Source: CAVPGH01 sp046726955 (GTDB lineage: Bacteria > Acidobacteriota > Vicinamibacteria > Fen-336). Taken from it: 8,405 nt of DNA. Below the pieces are notes generated by a model. That model was not told the DNA's origin. It ran no database searches and saw nothing but the letters and a program-made list of their open reading frames with translations. The stretch lies in assembly GCA_046726955.1 (NCBI GenBank), contig JBKPBQ010000167.1, positions 1 through 8,405 of the forward strand, read 5' to 3'. This document shows, in pieces, positions 1 to 6,248 of the stretch (the stretch's first letter is position 1; each line of letters opens with the position of its first letter). A program made the position numbers and the translations under genes.

Positions 1-2
1 GG

Positions 3-1361
3 ATCCCCTCGATCGGCGTCTCCTACTTGTTCGGGGTGGACGGGATCAGCACGCTTCTCATCCTGCTCACGACCCTCCTGGGCACGATCTCGATCCTCTC
101 CTCCTGGACCGCGATCACGGAGCGCGTCCGGCAGTACTACGTCTTCCTCCTGCTGCTCCAGGCCGGGATGCTCGGCGTCTTCTGCGCGCTCGACATGTTC
201 CTCTTCTATGTGTTCTGGGAGGTCATGCTCGTCCCCATGTACTTCCTGATCGGCATCTGGGGAGGCGCGCGCCGGCTCTACGCCGCGATCAAGTTCTTCC
301 TCTACACGCTCGCGGGCTCGGTGGTGATGCTGCTCGGCATCCTCGCCCTCTACTTCCACTCGAAGAAGCTGCCCGGCTTCGAGCAGACCGGCACCTTCGA
401 CGTGACGCGCTGGTACGAGATGGGGATCCCGACGGATCTCCAGTTCTGGTGCTTCCTCGCCTTCTTCCTGGGGTTCGCGATCAAGGTCCCGATGTTCCCC
501 TTCCACACCTGGCTGCCCGACGCCCACGTGGAGGCGCCGACCGCGGGCTCCGTGATCCTCGCCGGCGTCCTCCTGAAGATGGGGACCTACGGCTTCATCC
601 GCTTCTCGCTGCCCCTCTTCCCGCAGGCGACACTGCAGGCGGTGCCGTGGGTGGTGACGCTCTCGATCATCGGCATCGTCTACGCCGGCCTCGTGACGCT
701 CGTCCAGAAGGACATGAAGAAGCTCATCGCTTACTCGTCGGTGAGCCACCTCGGGTTCGTGATGCTCGGCATGTTCGCGCTCAACCCGCTCGGCCTGGAG
801 GGCAGCGTCCTCCAGATGATCAACCACGGGCTCTCGACGGGCGGTCTGTTCTTGATCGTCGGGCTCATCTACGAGCGGCGGCACACCAAGGACATCGCGC
901 AGTTCGGCGGGCTCGCCCACGTGATGCCCGTCTACGCGACCTTCACGCTCGTCATCTTCCTGGCTTCGATGGGCCTGCCGCTCCTGAACGGCTTCATCGG
1001 CGAGTTCATGATCCTGCAGGCCGCCTTCGCGGCGAACCGGATCTGGGCCTACTGGGCGGTCTCCGGCGTCGTCATCGGCGCCGCCTACCTGCTGTGGCTC
1101 TACCAGCGCGTGTTCTGGGGCAAGGTCACGAACGAGGAGAACGCCCACCTGAAGGACCTGAACACCCGCGAGCTCGCGACGCTCGTCCCCCTCGTCGTCC
1201 TCTGTTTCTGGATCGGCATCTATCCCAAGCCCTTCCTGGCCTTCCTCCACGGGCCGGCGCAGTCGCTCGCGGCGACGATCCAGCCCGCGAAGTACAAGGG
1301 CCCGGCCCTGGCGCAGGAGGACGCTCCCCCCGCGCGGGTCGCGGAGGACAGCACCCGCTAG
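3..1361 (+). CDS. nuoM: NADH-quinone oxidoreductase subunit M (NuoM), 5'-truncated
   Basis: This is the antiporter-like, proton-pumping membrane subunit M of respiratory complex I. The reading frame is open from the window edge, so the gene starts upstream. The TTG at 27 lies inside the conserved LFGVDGIS stretch and is not the start. About 452 residues are visible, against roughly 500 for the family. Conserved landmarks, counted from the first full codon, are the FWE glutamate near residue 73, KVPMFPFHTWLPDAH near 161-175 with its lysine and histidines, the DMKKLIAYSSVSH lysines near 238-248, INHGLSTGG near 273, and GLPLLNGFIGEF near 324-335. Many hydrophobic helices run throughout. The C-terminal tail (about 35 residues) is polar and Ala/Pro-rich. 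The TAG stop at 1359-1361 overlaps the stop of the convergent regulator gene by 4 bp, leaving no room for a dedicated terminator, and nuoN does not follow. The family assignment is secure. Confidence 0.96.
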   Translation: MPSIGVSYLFGVDGISTLLILLTTLLGTISILSSWTAITERVRQYYVFLLLLQAGMLGVFCALDMFLFYVFWEVMLVPMYFLIGIWGGARRLYAAIKFFLYTLAGSVVMLLGILALYFHSKKLPGFEQTGTFDVTRWYEMGIPTDLQFWCFLAFFLGFAIKVPMFPFHTWLPDAHVEAPTAGSVILAGVLLKMGTYGFIRFSLPLFPQATLQAVPWVVTLSIIGIVYAGLVTLVQKDMKKLIAYSSVSHLGFVMLGMFALNPLGLEGSVLQMINHGLSTGGLFLIVGLIYERRHTKDIAQFGGLAHVMPVYATFTLVIFLASMGLPLLNGFIGEFMILQAAFAANRIWAYWAVSGVVIGAAYLLWLYQRVFWGKVTNEENAHLKDLNTRELATLVPLVVLCFWIGIYPKPFLAFLHGPAQSLAATIQPAKYKGPALAQEDAPPARVAEDSTR

Positions 1362-2023
1362 AGCTGGTCGCGGTACTGCTCGAGCGCGATCCGCACGAGC
1401 TGGCTGCGCGTGCGCACGCCCGTCTTCTGGAAGAGCTGCTGGAGCGCCGCCTTCACCGAGCTCTCCGAGATGCCGAGCGCTGCCGCGATCTCCTTGTTGG
1501 CCTGGCCCTCGAAGACGCCCCGCAGGACCCCGCGCTCGCGCTCCGTGAGTGCCGCCCGCTCCGGCTCGTCGCCGCCCTCGCCTCCCGAGCGCATGAGCCC
1601 GGCGAGCAGCCGCTGGTCGATCGACGCCTCGCCGTCCATCACGCGCCGGATGCTCCGGGCGAGCACCGCCGGCGAGTCGTGCTTCAGGAAGATGCCCGCG
1701 GCTCCTTCCCGGAGGAAGAACGCCGCTTCGTCGTCGCGCAGCCCCGCGGTGACCACGAGGACGCGCCCGCGGAAGCCGATCCGGTGCGCTCCGGTCATGA
1801 ACTCGGATCCCCGTTCCGGGCCGAGGTCGACGTCGAGCAGCACCACGTCCACCGGCTGCGCGGAGAGGACGTCGAGCGCGTCCTTCACCGTCGAGCACTG
1901 GCCCACGACCTGGAAGTCGGTCTCCGCCCCGAGGAGCCGCGTGAGCCCCTCGCGGAAGAGCGCGTGGTCGTCCACGAGGAGCAGGCGGATCGTGCGCACC
2001 TCGGGAGTGTCGGGTGCCGTCAT
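1358..2023 (-). CDS. NarL/LuxR-family two-component response regulator
   Basis: A 221-residue DNA-binding response regulator. Residues about 12-128 form a receiver domain: the acidic pair is D18/D19, the phosphoacceptor is most likely D64 (in VVLLDVDLG), the switch threonine is T92 (VTAG), and the conserved lysine is K114 (IFLKHD). After a short Gly/Glu-rich linker, residues about 156-217 form a LuxR-type helix-turn-helix with the typical LTERERGVL and NKEIAAALGISESSVKAAL pattern. All phosphorylation residues are present, so it should be functional. The ATG start overlaps the kinase stop as ATGA (2020-2023). No clear Shine-Dalgarno sequence precedes it, so translation probably depends on ribosomes finishing the kinase gene. 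The 669-codon frame reaching 3367 is read-through of the kinase in another frame, so the start at 2023 is preferred. The regulon is unknown; the repeats at 3487-3537 are candidate targets. Confidence 0.95.
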   Translation of the reverse strand: MTAPDTPEVRTIRLLLVDDHALFREGLTRLLGAETDFQVVGQCSTVKDALDVLSAQPVDVVLLDVDLGPERGSEFMTGAHRIGFRGRVLVVTAGLRDDEAAFFLREGAAGIFLKHDSPAVLARSIRRVMDGEASIDQRLLAGLMRSGGEGGDEPERAALTERERGVLRGVFEGQANKEIAAALGISESSVKAALQQLFQKTGVRTRSQLVRIALEQYRDQL

Positions 2024-3423
2024 GACGCGCGCGCGAGCTCGACCGCGAAGCAGCTCCCGCGCGAGCGGGGCTCGTTGCGGAGGTCGCCGGAGAAGGAGCG
2101 CACGATCGCGCGCGAGACGTAGAGGCCGAGGCCCGTGGCGTCGCTGCCGTGCTGGAAGGGCCGGAAGAGGCGCTCCGGCTGGGGGACGCCCGGACCGGTA
2201 TCCTCGAACCGCACCACCACGGACTCGCCCTCCGCCTGCGCGGTCACCCCGAGCCGCCGCTCCGGCGCCCGCTGCAGCTCGCGCTGGCTGTTCTGGGCGA
2301 GGTTCAGGAAGACCTGGAGGAGGCTGTGGTGCTCGCCGAAGACAAGGGGAAGGCCGTCGCCGACGCGCCAGTCGAGCTCGACCCCGGCTTCCTTGAGCGC
2401 GGGCTCCAGCACGACCCGGAGCTCGTCGAGCACCGTGGAGAGGTTCGCGCGGGCGCGGGTGGTGTCCGCGGCCAGCCGGAGCTCGGCGGAGGCGATCTTC
2501 TCGAGGCCGGCAAGGAGCGTCCCCAGCGCCTTGAAGTCCTCGTTCGTGACGAGGTCCCGATCTCGCGCGAGGTTCGCATAGGCGACGCCCGCCGCCGCCG
2601 AGAGGTTCCGCACCTCGTGCGAGACCGCGGCGAACAGCGTGCGCGAGGCCGTCGCCACCGAGTGGAGGCCGACCGCCTCGCGGTCGCGCAGCTGCTCGGA
2701 GGCGTCGAGCACGATGGCGGCGAGGCGGGGGCCGGACAGCGTCTGGTAGGTCGAGAACCAGACGTGGGCGAGGAAGCGGTCGCCCTGTCCCGTGCGGCCG
2801 ATGCACTCGAGCGTCGTGCGGAACGACGAGGGGGCGCGGCTCTCCCCGCCCGAGAGGACGGAGGCGAGCGGCGGCAGATAGGAGCCGATCGACTTCCCCA
2901 CGAGCGGCGTCTCCGCGGCGAGCAGCCGCTCCGCGGCCTGGTTCGCGAGGAGGATTCGCCCCTCCGCGTCCACGGTGAGGATCGCGGCGGGGCTCGACTC
3001 CACGAGGACGCGCAGCTCCTCCTCCGCCTGCTGCCGGAGCTTCACCTCGCGCTCGAGGGCGCGGGAGTGGTGGATCGCGCGCTGGCGGTTCCGCGAAAGC
3101 TCGCCCACGAAGAGTCCCGCGCCGAGAAAGGCCACGGTCACGAGGGCCGTGCGCGCGGCCGCTTCCGAGTCCCAGGGGTAGGGGCTCAGCCGCTCGCGGA
3201 GCCCCGCGCAGACCCCGGCCACCGCCACGAGCTGCCAGCGGCTCAGGAAGAGTGCCGAGAGCAGGATGGGGAAGACGTAGAGGAAGCCCAGCGAGACGTT
3301 CGCCTCCAGCCGGACGTCGATGAAGGCGATGAGCGCGATGGCGGCCGCGCTCGCCAGGAACAGCCACAGCCGGCTGCCCGGAGGGGCATCCTCGAGCAGG
3401 CGGTCCGGCATCTTCATGTCCAT
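2020..3423 (-). CDS. Membrane-bound PAS-domain sensor histidine kinase
   Basis: A 467-residue sensor kinase, the partner of the response regulator directly downstream. The N-terminal 110 residues hold about four hydrophobic segments (roughly 18-36, 43-61, 64-75, 90-109) with almost no extracytoplasmic loop. A charged helical linker follows (110-140), then a PAS domain (about 136-250, with ESSPAAILTVDAEGRILLAN). The phosphoacceptor is H269 in the H-box SHEVRN. The catalytic domain shows the N-box NLAQNS (374-379), the G1 box DTGPGVP (408-414), the F-box-like LFRPFQHG (419-426) and the G2 box GLGLYVSR (431-438). It should therefore be active. The short-looped membrane domain suggests sensing within or near the membrane, or through PAS; the signal cannot be read from sequence. 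Three in-frame ATGs (codons 1, 3 and 5, from 3423, 3417 and 3411) are possible starts; the first is given, and a GAGAGGG lies 13 nt before it. Confidence 0.93.
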   Translation of the reverse strand: MDMKMPDRLLEDAPPGSRLWLFLASAAAIALIAFIDVRLEANVSLGFLYVFPILLSALFLSRWQLVAVAGVCAGLRERLSPYPWDSEAAARTALVTVAFLGAGLFVGELSRNRQRAIHHSRALEREVKLRQQAEEELRVLVESSPAAILTVDAEGRILLANQAAERLLAAETPLVGKSIGSYLPPLASVLSGGESRAPSSFRTTLECIGRTGQGDRFLAHVWFSTYQTLSGPRLAAIVLDASEQLRDREAVGLHSVATASRTLFAAVSHEVRNLSAAAGVAYANLARDRDLVTNEDFKALGTLLAGLEKIASAELRLAADTTRARANLSTVLDELRVVLEPALKEAGVELDWRVGDGLPLVFGEHHSLLQVFLNLAQNSQRELQRAPERRLGVTAQAEGESVVVRFEDTGPGVPQPERLFRPFQHGSDATGLGLYVSRAIVRSFSGDLRNEPRSRGSCFAVELARAS

Positions 3424-3446
3424 TCGACAGGGCCGACCCTCTCTGG

Positions 3447-3452
3447 ATTATA
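3447..3452 (-). promoter_or_regulatory. -10 element (TATAAT) for the kinase-regulator operon
   Basis: Read on the - strand, this is a perfect TATAAT in an otherwise very GC-rich region. Transcription would begin near 3440, giving a leader of about 17 nt before the kinase ATG at 3423. No TTGACA-like -35 is seen at a 16-18 bp spacing; that position is occupied by a G/C-tract inverted repeat. A perfect -10 with no -35 suggests a promoter that needs an activator. No TGn extension is present. Confidence 0.6.
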
Positions 3453-3458
3453 GAAAGA

Positions 3459-3484
3459 GGGGGAGGGAATCGCCCCCGTCCCCC
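3459..3484. repeat. GC-rich imperfect inverted repeat between the divergent genes
   Basis: GGGGGAGGG (3459-3467) can pair with CCC (3473-3475) plus TCCCCC (3479-3484). This gives a 9-bp stem with a 3-nt bulge (CCG, 3476-3478) and a 5-nt loop (AATCG). On the - strand the hairpin is followed by TCTTTCT and then the TATAAT of the kinase promoter. It could be a weak terminator blocking antisense transcription from the right, a structural element over the -35 region, or just homopolymer tracts. The pairing is seen in the sequence; the function is not. Confidence 0.45.
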
Positions 3485-3486
3485 GA

Positions 3487-3537
3487 AAGATAGGCACCAC
3501 CCCCCCGAAGATAGCGGAACCGGCCGTAAAGATAGCG
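3487..3537. repeat. Three AAGATAG direct repeats with exact 21-bp period
   Basis: AAGATAGGC (3487-3495), AAGATAGCG (3508-3516) and AAGATAGCG (3529-3537) start exactly 21 bp apart, which is two helical turns, so all three sit on the same DNA face. The first seven bases are identical in all copies, while the spacers differ and are C-rich. The array lies in the middle of the divergent intergenic region between the kinase and the radical SAM genes. Relative to a kinase start near 3440, the repeats centre at about -51, -72 and -93, which suits activator or repressor binding. A fourth unit at 3466 or 3550 is not recognisable. Confidence 0.6.
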
Positions 3538-3573
3538 ATCCCCTGGGGTTCCCTCGGCGTCACATTCGAGCAG

Positions 3574-3578
3574 GGAGG
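3574..3578 (+). promoter_or_regulatory. Shine-Dalgarno site for the radical SAM gene
   Basis: GGAGG within the purine run AGGGAGGGG lies 7 nt before the ATG at 3586. This is the strongest ribosome binding site in the window and fixes the start of the radical SAM gene. No convincing -10 hexamer for this gene is visible between 3538 and 3573. Confidence 0.75.
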
Positions 3579-3585
3579 GGCACAG

Positions 3586-4977
3586 ATGAGGGTCGCCCTG
3601 GCGGATTTGAGGTCGGAGCGGGGCTTCGTCAACAAGGACACCGCGGTCGGGGGCTACGGCCAGAGGATGACCGGGTTCTGCACGATCGCGCGGCTCGGCG
3701 TCTTCCTCCGTCGCCGCTCCCAGGACTCTCCGAGCGTGACTCTCGGCTATCTCGCGGCGATCCTCGCCCGCGCCGGCCATGAGGTCGTCTTCAGCCGCTC
3801 GGAGACGCCCGACGCCGACGTAGCGCTCGTGCTCTCGTCCCTCGTCGACCACCGGCAGGAGACCGCCTGGGCGGCGCGCGCGCGGGCCCGCGGGACGCGG
3901 GTCGGGTTCGTGGGCATCACCGCGTCCAAGCTTCCGCACCTCTTCGCCTCCTCCGCCGACTTCATCGTGGACGGCGAGCCCGAGGCGGCGGTCATGCGCC
4001 TCGCCGCCGGGGAGAAGCTGTGGGGCGTCGTCCGCAGCCCGGAGGTGGAGCGGCTGGACAGCCTGCCGTTTCCACGCTGGGATCTCATCGGCGTCGACGG
4101 CAACGCCCCCCGCGGACGTGCGTTTACCCGGCCCCGCGGCGCGTTTCCGCTCCTGGCCAGCCGCAGCTGCCCCGAGTTCTGCACCTACTGCCCGCACCGG
4201 ATCCTCTCCTCCTACCGCACGCGATCGATCGCCAACCTCGCGGACGAGCTGACTCATCTGTGCGGAGAGTACCCCGATCCCTTCGTCGTCTTCCGCGATC
4301 CCCTCTTCAGCCACGACCGTGAGCGGATCCTCGCCTTCTGCGACGAGATCCGCGCGCGCGGCCTGCGCCTCCGCTGGGAGTGCGAGACGCGCCTCGACCG
4401 CCTCGACGACGGCCTGCTGGACACGATGCACGCGGCCGGCCTGCGCACGATCACCTTCGGCGTCGAGTCGCTCTCTCCCGAGACGCTGCGCAAGGTCGGA
4501 CGCCGGCCCATCCCCGAGGCGCAGCAGCGGGGCGTCATCGCGCACTGCCAGCGCCTCGGCATCGGGACCGTGGGCTTCTACGTCCTGGGGTTCAACAGCG
4601 ACACCTGGGACTCGATCGCGGCCACGATCGAGTACGCGATCTCGCTGGGCTCGACCATGGCCCAGTTCAAGCTGCTCACCCCGTATCCCGGCACCCCGCT
4701 CTTCAAGCAGATGGAGAAGCAGATCTACGAGAAGGACTGGGAGCGCTTCGACGGCTTCACGCCCACCTTCCGCCATCCCAACCTCAGCGAGGACGAGCTG
4801 CGCTTCCTCCTCTCCGCCGCCTACAACCGCTTCTACGTGCGCCCCTCCTGTCTCGCGAACTACTGGCGCGTGCAGAAGCAGTGGCTGGTCGACCTCGTCG
4901 ACCACCTCGATCGCAGCGTCGAGGCCATGCACTCGCTGAAGGAGCTCTTCGCGATGTCGCGGAGGGTGGAGTGCTGA
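3586..4977 (+). CDS. B12-binding-domain radical SAM protein
   Basis: A 463-residue predicted cytoplasmic iron-sulfur enzyme that would cleave S-adenosylmethionine to start radical chemistry; the substrate is unknown. Residues about 1-150 look like the cobalamin-binding fold common in class B radical SAM proteins: a LGYLAAILARAGHEV helix (53-67), the strand GFVGITAS (107-114) and DFIVDGEPE (125-133). The classic DxHxxG B12 ligand motif is not seen. The radical SAM barrel follows, with the cluster cysteines C195, C199 and C202 (CPEFCTYC). Supporting features are VVFRDPLFS (234-242), TFGVESLSPETL (290-301) and GFYVLGFNSDT (330-340), then LLTPYPGTPLF (363-373), all typical of this superfamily. 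The ATG is supported by a strong ribosome binding site. The stop overlaps the aminotransferase start by 7 bp, so the two are probably translated together. Known relatives do methyl transfer, ring formation or C-C chemistry in lipid, antibiotic or pigment pathways; no specific reaction can be assigned. Confidence 0.9.
   Translation: MRVALADLRSERGFVNKDTAVGGYGQRMTGFCTIARLGVFLRRRSQDSPSVTLGYLAAILARAGHEVVFSRSETPDADVALVLSSLVDHRQETAWAARARARGTRVGFVGITASKLPHLFASSADFIVDGEPEAAVMRLAAGEKLWGVVRSPEVERLDSLPFPRWDLIGVDGNAPRGRAFTRPRGAFPLLASRSCPEFCTYCPHRILSSYRTRSIANLADELTHLCGEYPDPFVVFRDPLFSHDRERILAFCDEIRARGLRLRWECETRLDRLDDGLLDTMHAAGLRTITFGVESLSPETLRKVGRRPIPEAQQRGVIAHCQRLGIGTVGFYVLGFNSDTWDSIAATIEYAISLGSTMAQFKLLTPYPGTPLFKQMEKQIYEKDWERFDGFTPTFRHPNLSEDELRFLLSAAYNRFYVRPSCLANYWRVQKQWLVDLVDHLDRSVEAMHSLKELFAMSRRVEC
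4961..4965 (+). promoter_or_regulatory. Shine-Dalgarno site selecting the GTG start of the aminotransferase
   Basis: GGAGG inside the last codons of the radical SAM gene lies 5 nt before the GTG at 4971-4973. It supports this GTG, rather than any codon farther upstream in the long open frame, as the aminotransferase start. Confidence 0.65.
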
Positions 4978-6248
4978 CGGCGATCTCGCGCTACGGCGCG
5001 CGCTGGGTCCCCGATTTCGACGAGATCGTGGAGGACTGCCGGCGCCGCGGGTCGCTCGTGGCCGGACCGCTGGTGCCGGAGTTCGAAGAGGCGTTCGCGA
5101 GCCGCCTCGGCGGAGGCACGGCGGTCGCCACGTCCTACGGACGGATGGCCGCCTACTACATCCTGCGCGCGCTCGACCTGCCTCCCGGCTCCGAGGTCGT
5201 CTTTCCCGCGCTCACGTTCTGGGTGGTGCCGGAGATGGCGCGGGCGGCCGGCCTCGTCCCCGTCTTCGCCGACGTGAACCCGGAGACGTTCAACCTCGAC
5301 CCCGCGTCCCTCGAGCGCGCGATCACCCCGCGCACGCGGGCCGTGGTCCCCACGCACGTGTACGGCCTGCCCTGCGACATGGCCGAGATCCTCGAGATCG
5401 CGCGCCGCCACGGGCTCAAGGTCGTGGAGGACTGCGCGCACGCGCTGGGCGCGACCTATCGCGGGCAACCGGCGGGCACCCTCGGCGACGCCGCGCTCTT
5501 CAGCTTCCAGGTCCTGAAGCCCCTCAACACCTGCGGCGGCGGGATGGCGTTCACGCGCGACCCCGCGCTCGGCGAGAAGATCGCCGCGCTCGCCACGGCC
5601 GTCCCCCCGCCTTCCGTGGCCCGCGTGGAGAAGCGGCTGCGCCTCGCCCGGCTCGAGCGGGCCCTCATGAAGCCGCGCGTCTTCAGCCTCACGCTCTTCC
5701 CCGTGCTGTGGGCGGCGTCGCACCTCCGCTCGCGCGTCGACATCTACCTCTGGGAGACGATCCGACCGCTCACGCCTTTTCCCGAGGACTACCCCGAGCG
5801 GTACTCCAACGTCCAGGCGGCGCTGGGCCTCGCGGGCCTCGGCCACCTCGACGAGTGGACGCGCGTTTCCCGCGAGAACGCGCAGGCGATCAGCCGCGCG
5901 GTGTCGGGTATTCCTGGCGTCCGCACCCCCGCCGCTCCGTCGGACCGCACGCACGTCTTCTACCAGTACTGCCTCTACGTGCCCGACCGCGAAGCCGCGG
6001 TCCAGGCCTGCATCGACCGCGGGCTCGACGTGGAGTACCACCACATGGACGTCTGCCCGGAGATCCCGTTCTTCGCCGCCGCCGACCGGGAACCCGCGGG
6101 AGCGCGGCGCACGCAGGACGCCCTGCAGGTTCCCGTGCACTACGGGCTGCGGGGCGCGGGCATCGACCGGGTGACGAACCGGCTCCGTCGGGCGCTCGGC
6201 TCGGAGCGAGCTTCCGAGACGCCGGTCGCCGCAGGAAGCGCGAGATGA
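4971..6248 (+). CDS. DegT/DnrJ/EryC1/StrS-family PLP aminotransferase
   Basis: A 425-residue pyridoxal-phosphate enzyme of the family that transaminates keto-sugars and related cyclitols. Landmarks are SLVAGPLVPEFEEAFA (28-43), the cofactor-stacking region TSYGRMAAYYIL (54-65), VVFPALTFW (76-84), THVYGLPCDM (128-137), VVEDCAHALGA (151-161) with the pyridine-binding D154, SFQVLKPLNTCGGGM (178-192) with the Schiff-base K183, and YSNVQAALGL (278-287). The catalytic residues are present. Between K183 and YSNVQAALGL there are about 95 residues, some 40 more than in typical members; the insert is rich in Arg/Leu and has a hydrophobic run near 237-252. The GTG start overlaps the radical SAM stop by 7 bp and has a good ribosome binding site. 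The end overlaps the DedA start as ATGA. The substrate is unknown; pairing with a radical SAM enzyme suggests the substrate or product is shared. Confidence 0.9.
   Translation: MLTAISRYGARWVPDFDEIVEDCRRRGSLVAGPLVPEFEEAFASRLGGGTAVATSYGRMAAYYILRALDLPPGSEVVFPALTFWVVPEMARAAGLVPVFADVNPETFNLDPASLERAITPRTRAVVPTHVYGLPCDMAEILEIARRHGLKVVEDCAHALGATYRGQPAGTLGDAALFSFQVLKPLNTCGGGMAFTRDPALGEKIAALATAVPPPSVARVEKRLRLARLERALMKPRVFSLTLFPVLWAASHLRSRVDIYLWETIRPLTPFPEDYPERYSNVQAALGLAGLGHLDEWTRVSRENAQAISRAVSGIPGVRTPAAPSDRTHVFYQYCLYVPDREAAVQACIDRGLDVEYHHMDVCPEIPFFAAADREPAGARRTQDALQVPVHYGLRGAGIDRVTNRLRRALGSERASETPVAAGSAR

Noticed and set aside
449..2122. Long + strand open frame across nuoM and the regulator gene
   Set aside because: Its translation is rich in Arg, Pro and Asp with no domain pattern and overlaps two well-supported genes in other frames; long chance frames are expected at this G+C.
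2024..3367. Upstream extension of the response regulator to 3367, making a 669-residue protein
   Set aside because: The extension is the kinase gene read in another frame; the receiver domain begins right after the ATG at 2023.
2149..3453. Long + strand open frame opposite the histidine kinase
   Set aside because: Antisense shadow of the kinase, with low-complexity Arg/Glu-rich translation and no ribosome binding site.
3487..3537. CRISPR array
   Set aside because: Only 7-9 bp are shared, units are 21 bp, there are no spacers of normal length and no cas genes nearby.
3424..3585. Cobalamin or SAM riboswitch upstream of the radical SAM gene
   Set aside because: The leader is short and no conserved B12-box or SAM-type core could be recognised; the C-tracts and repeats do not fit these folds.
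3448..4932. 494-codon - strand open frame opposite the radical SAM gene
   Set aside because: No recognisable domain; the opposite strand encodes a clear radical SAM protein with cluster cysteines.
4380..4970. Upstream extension of the aminotransferase to 4380
   Set aside because: The extension is an out-of-frame reading of the radical SAM gene; a GTG with a good ribosome binding site at 4971 precedes the conserved domain.
4860..6140. 426-codon - strand open frame opposite the aminotransferase
   Set aside because: Shadow of a gene with intact PLP motifs; the composition is typical of a GC-rich antisense frame.
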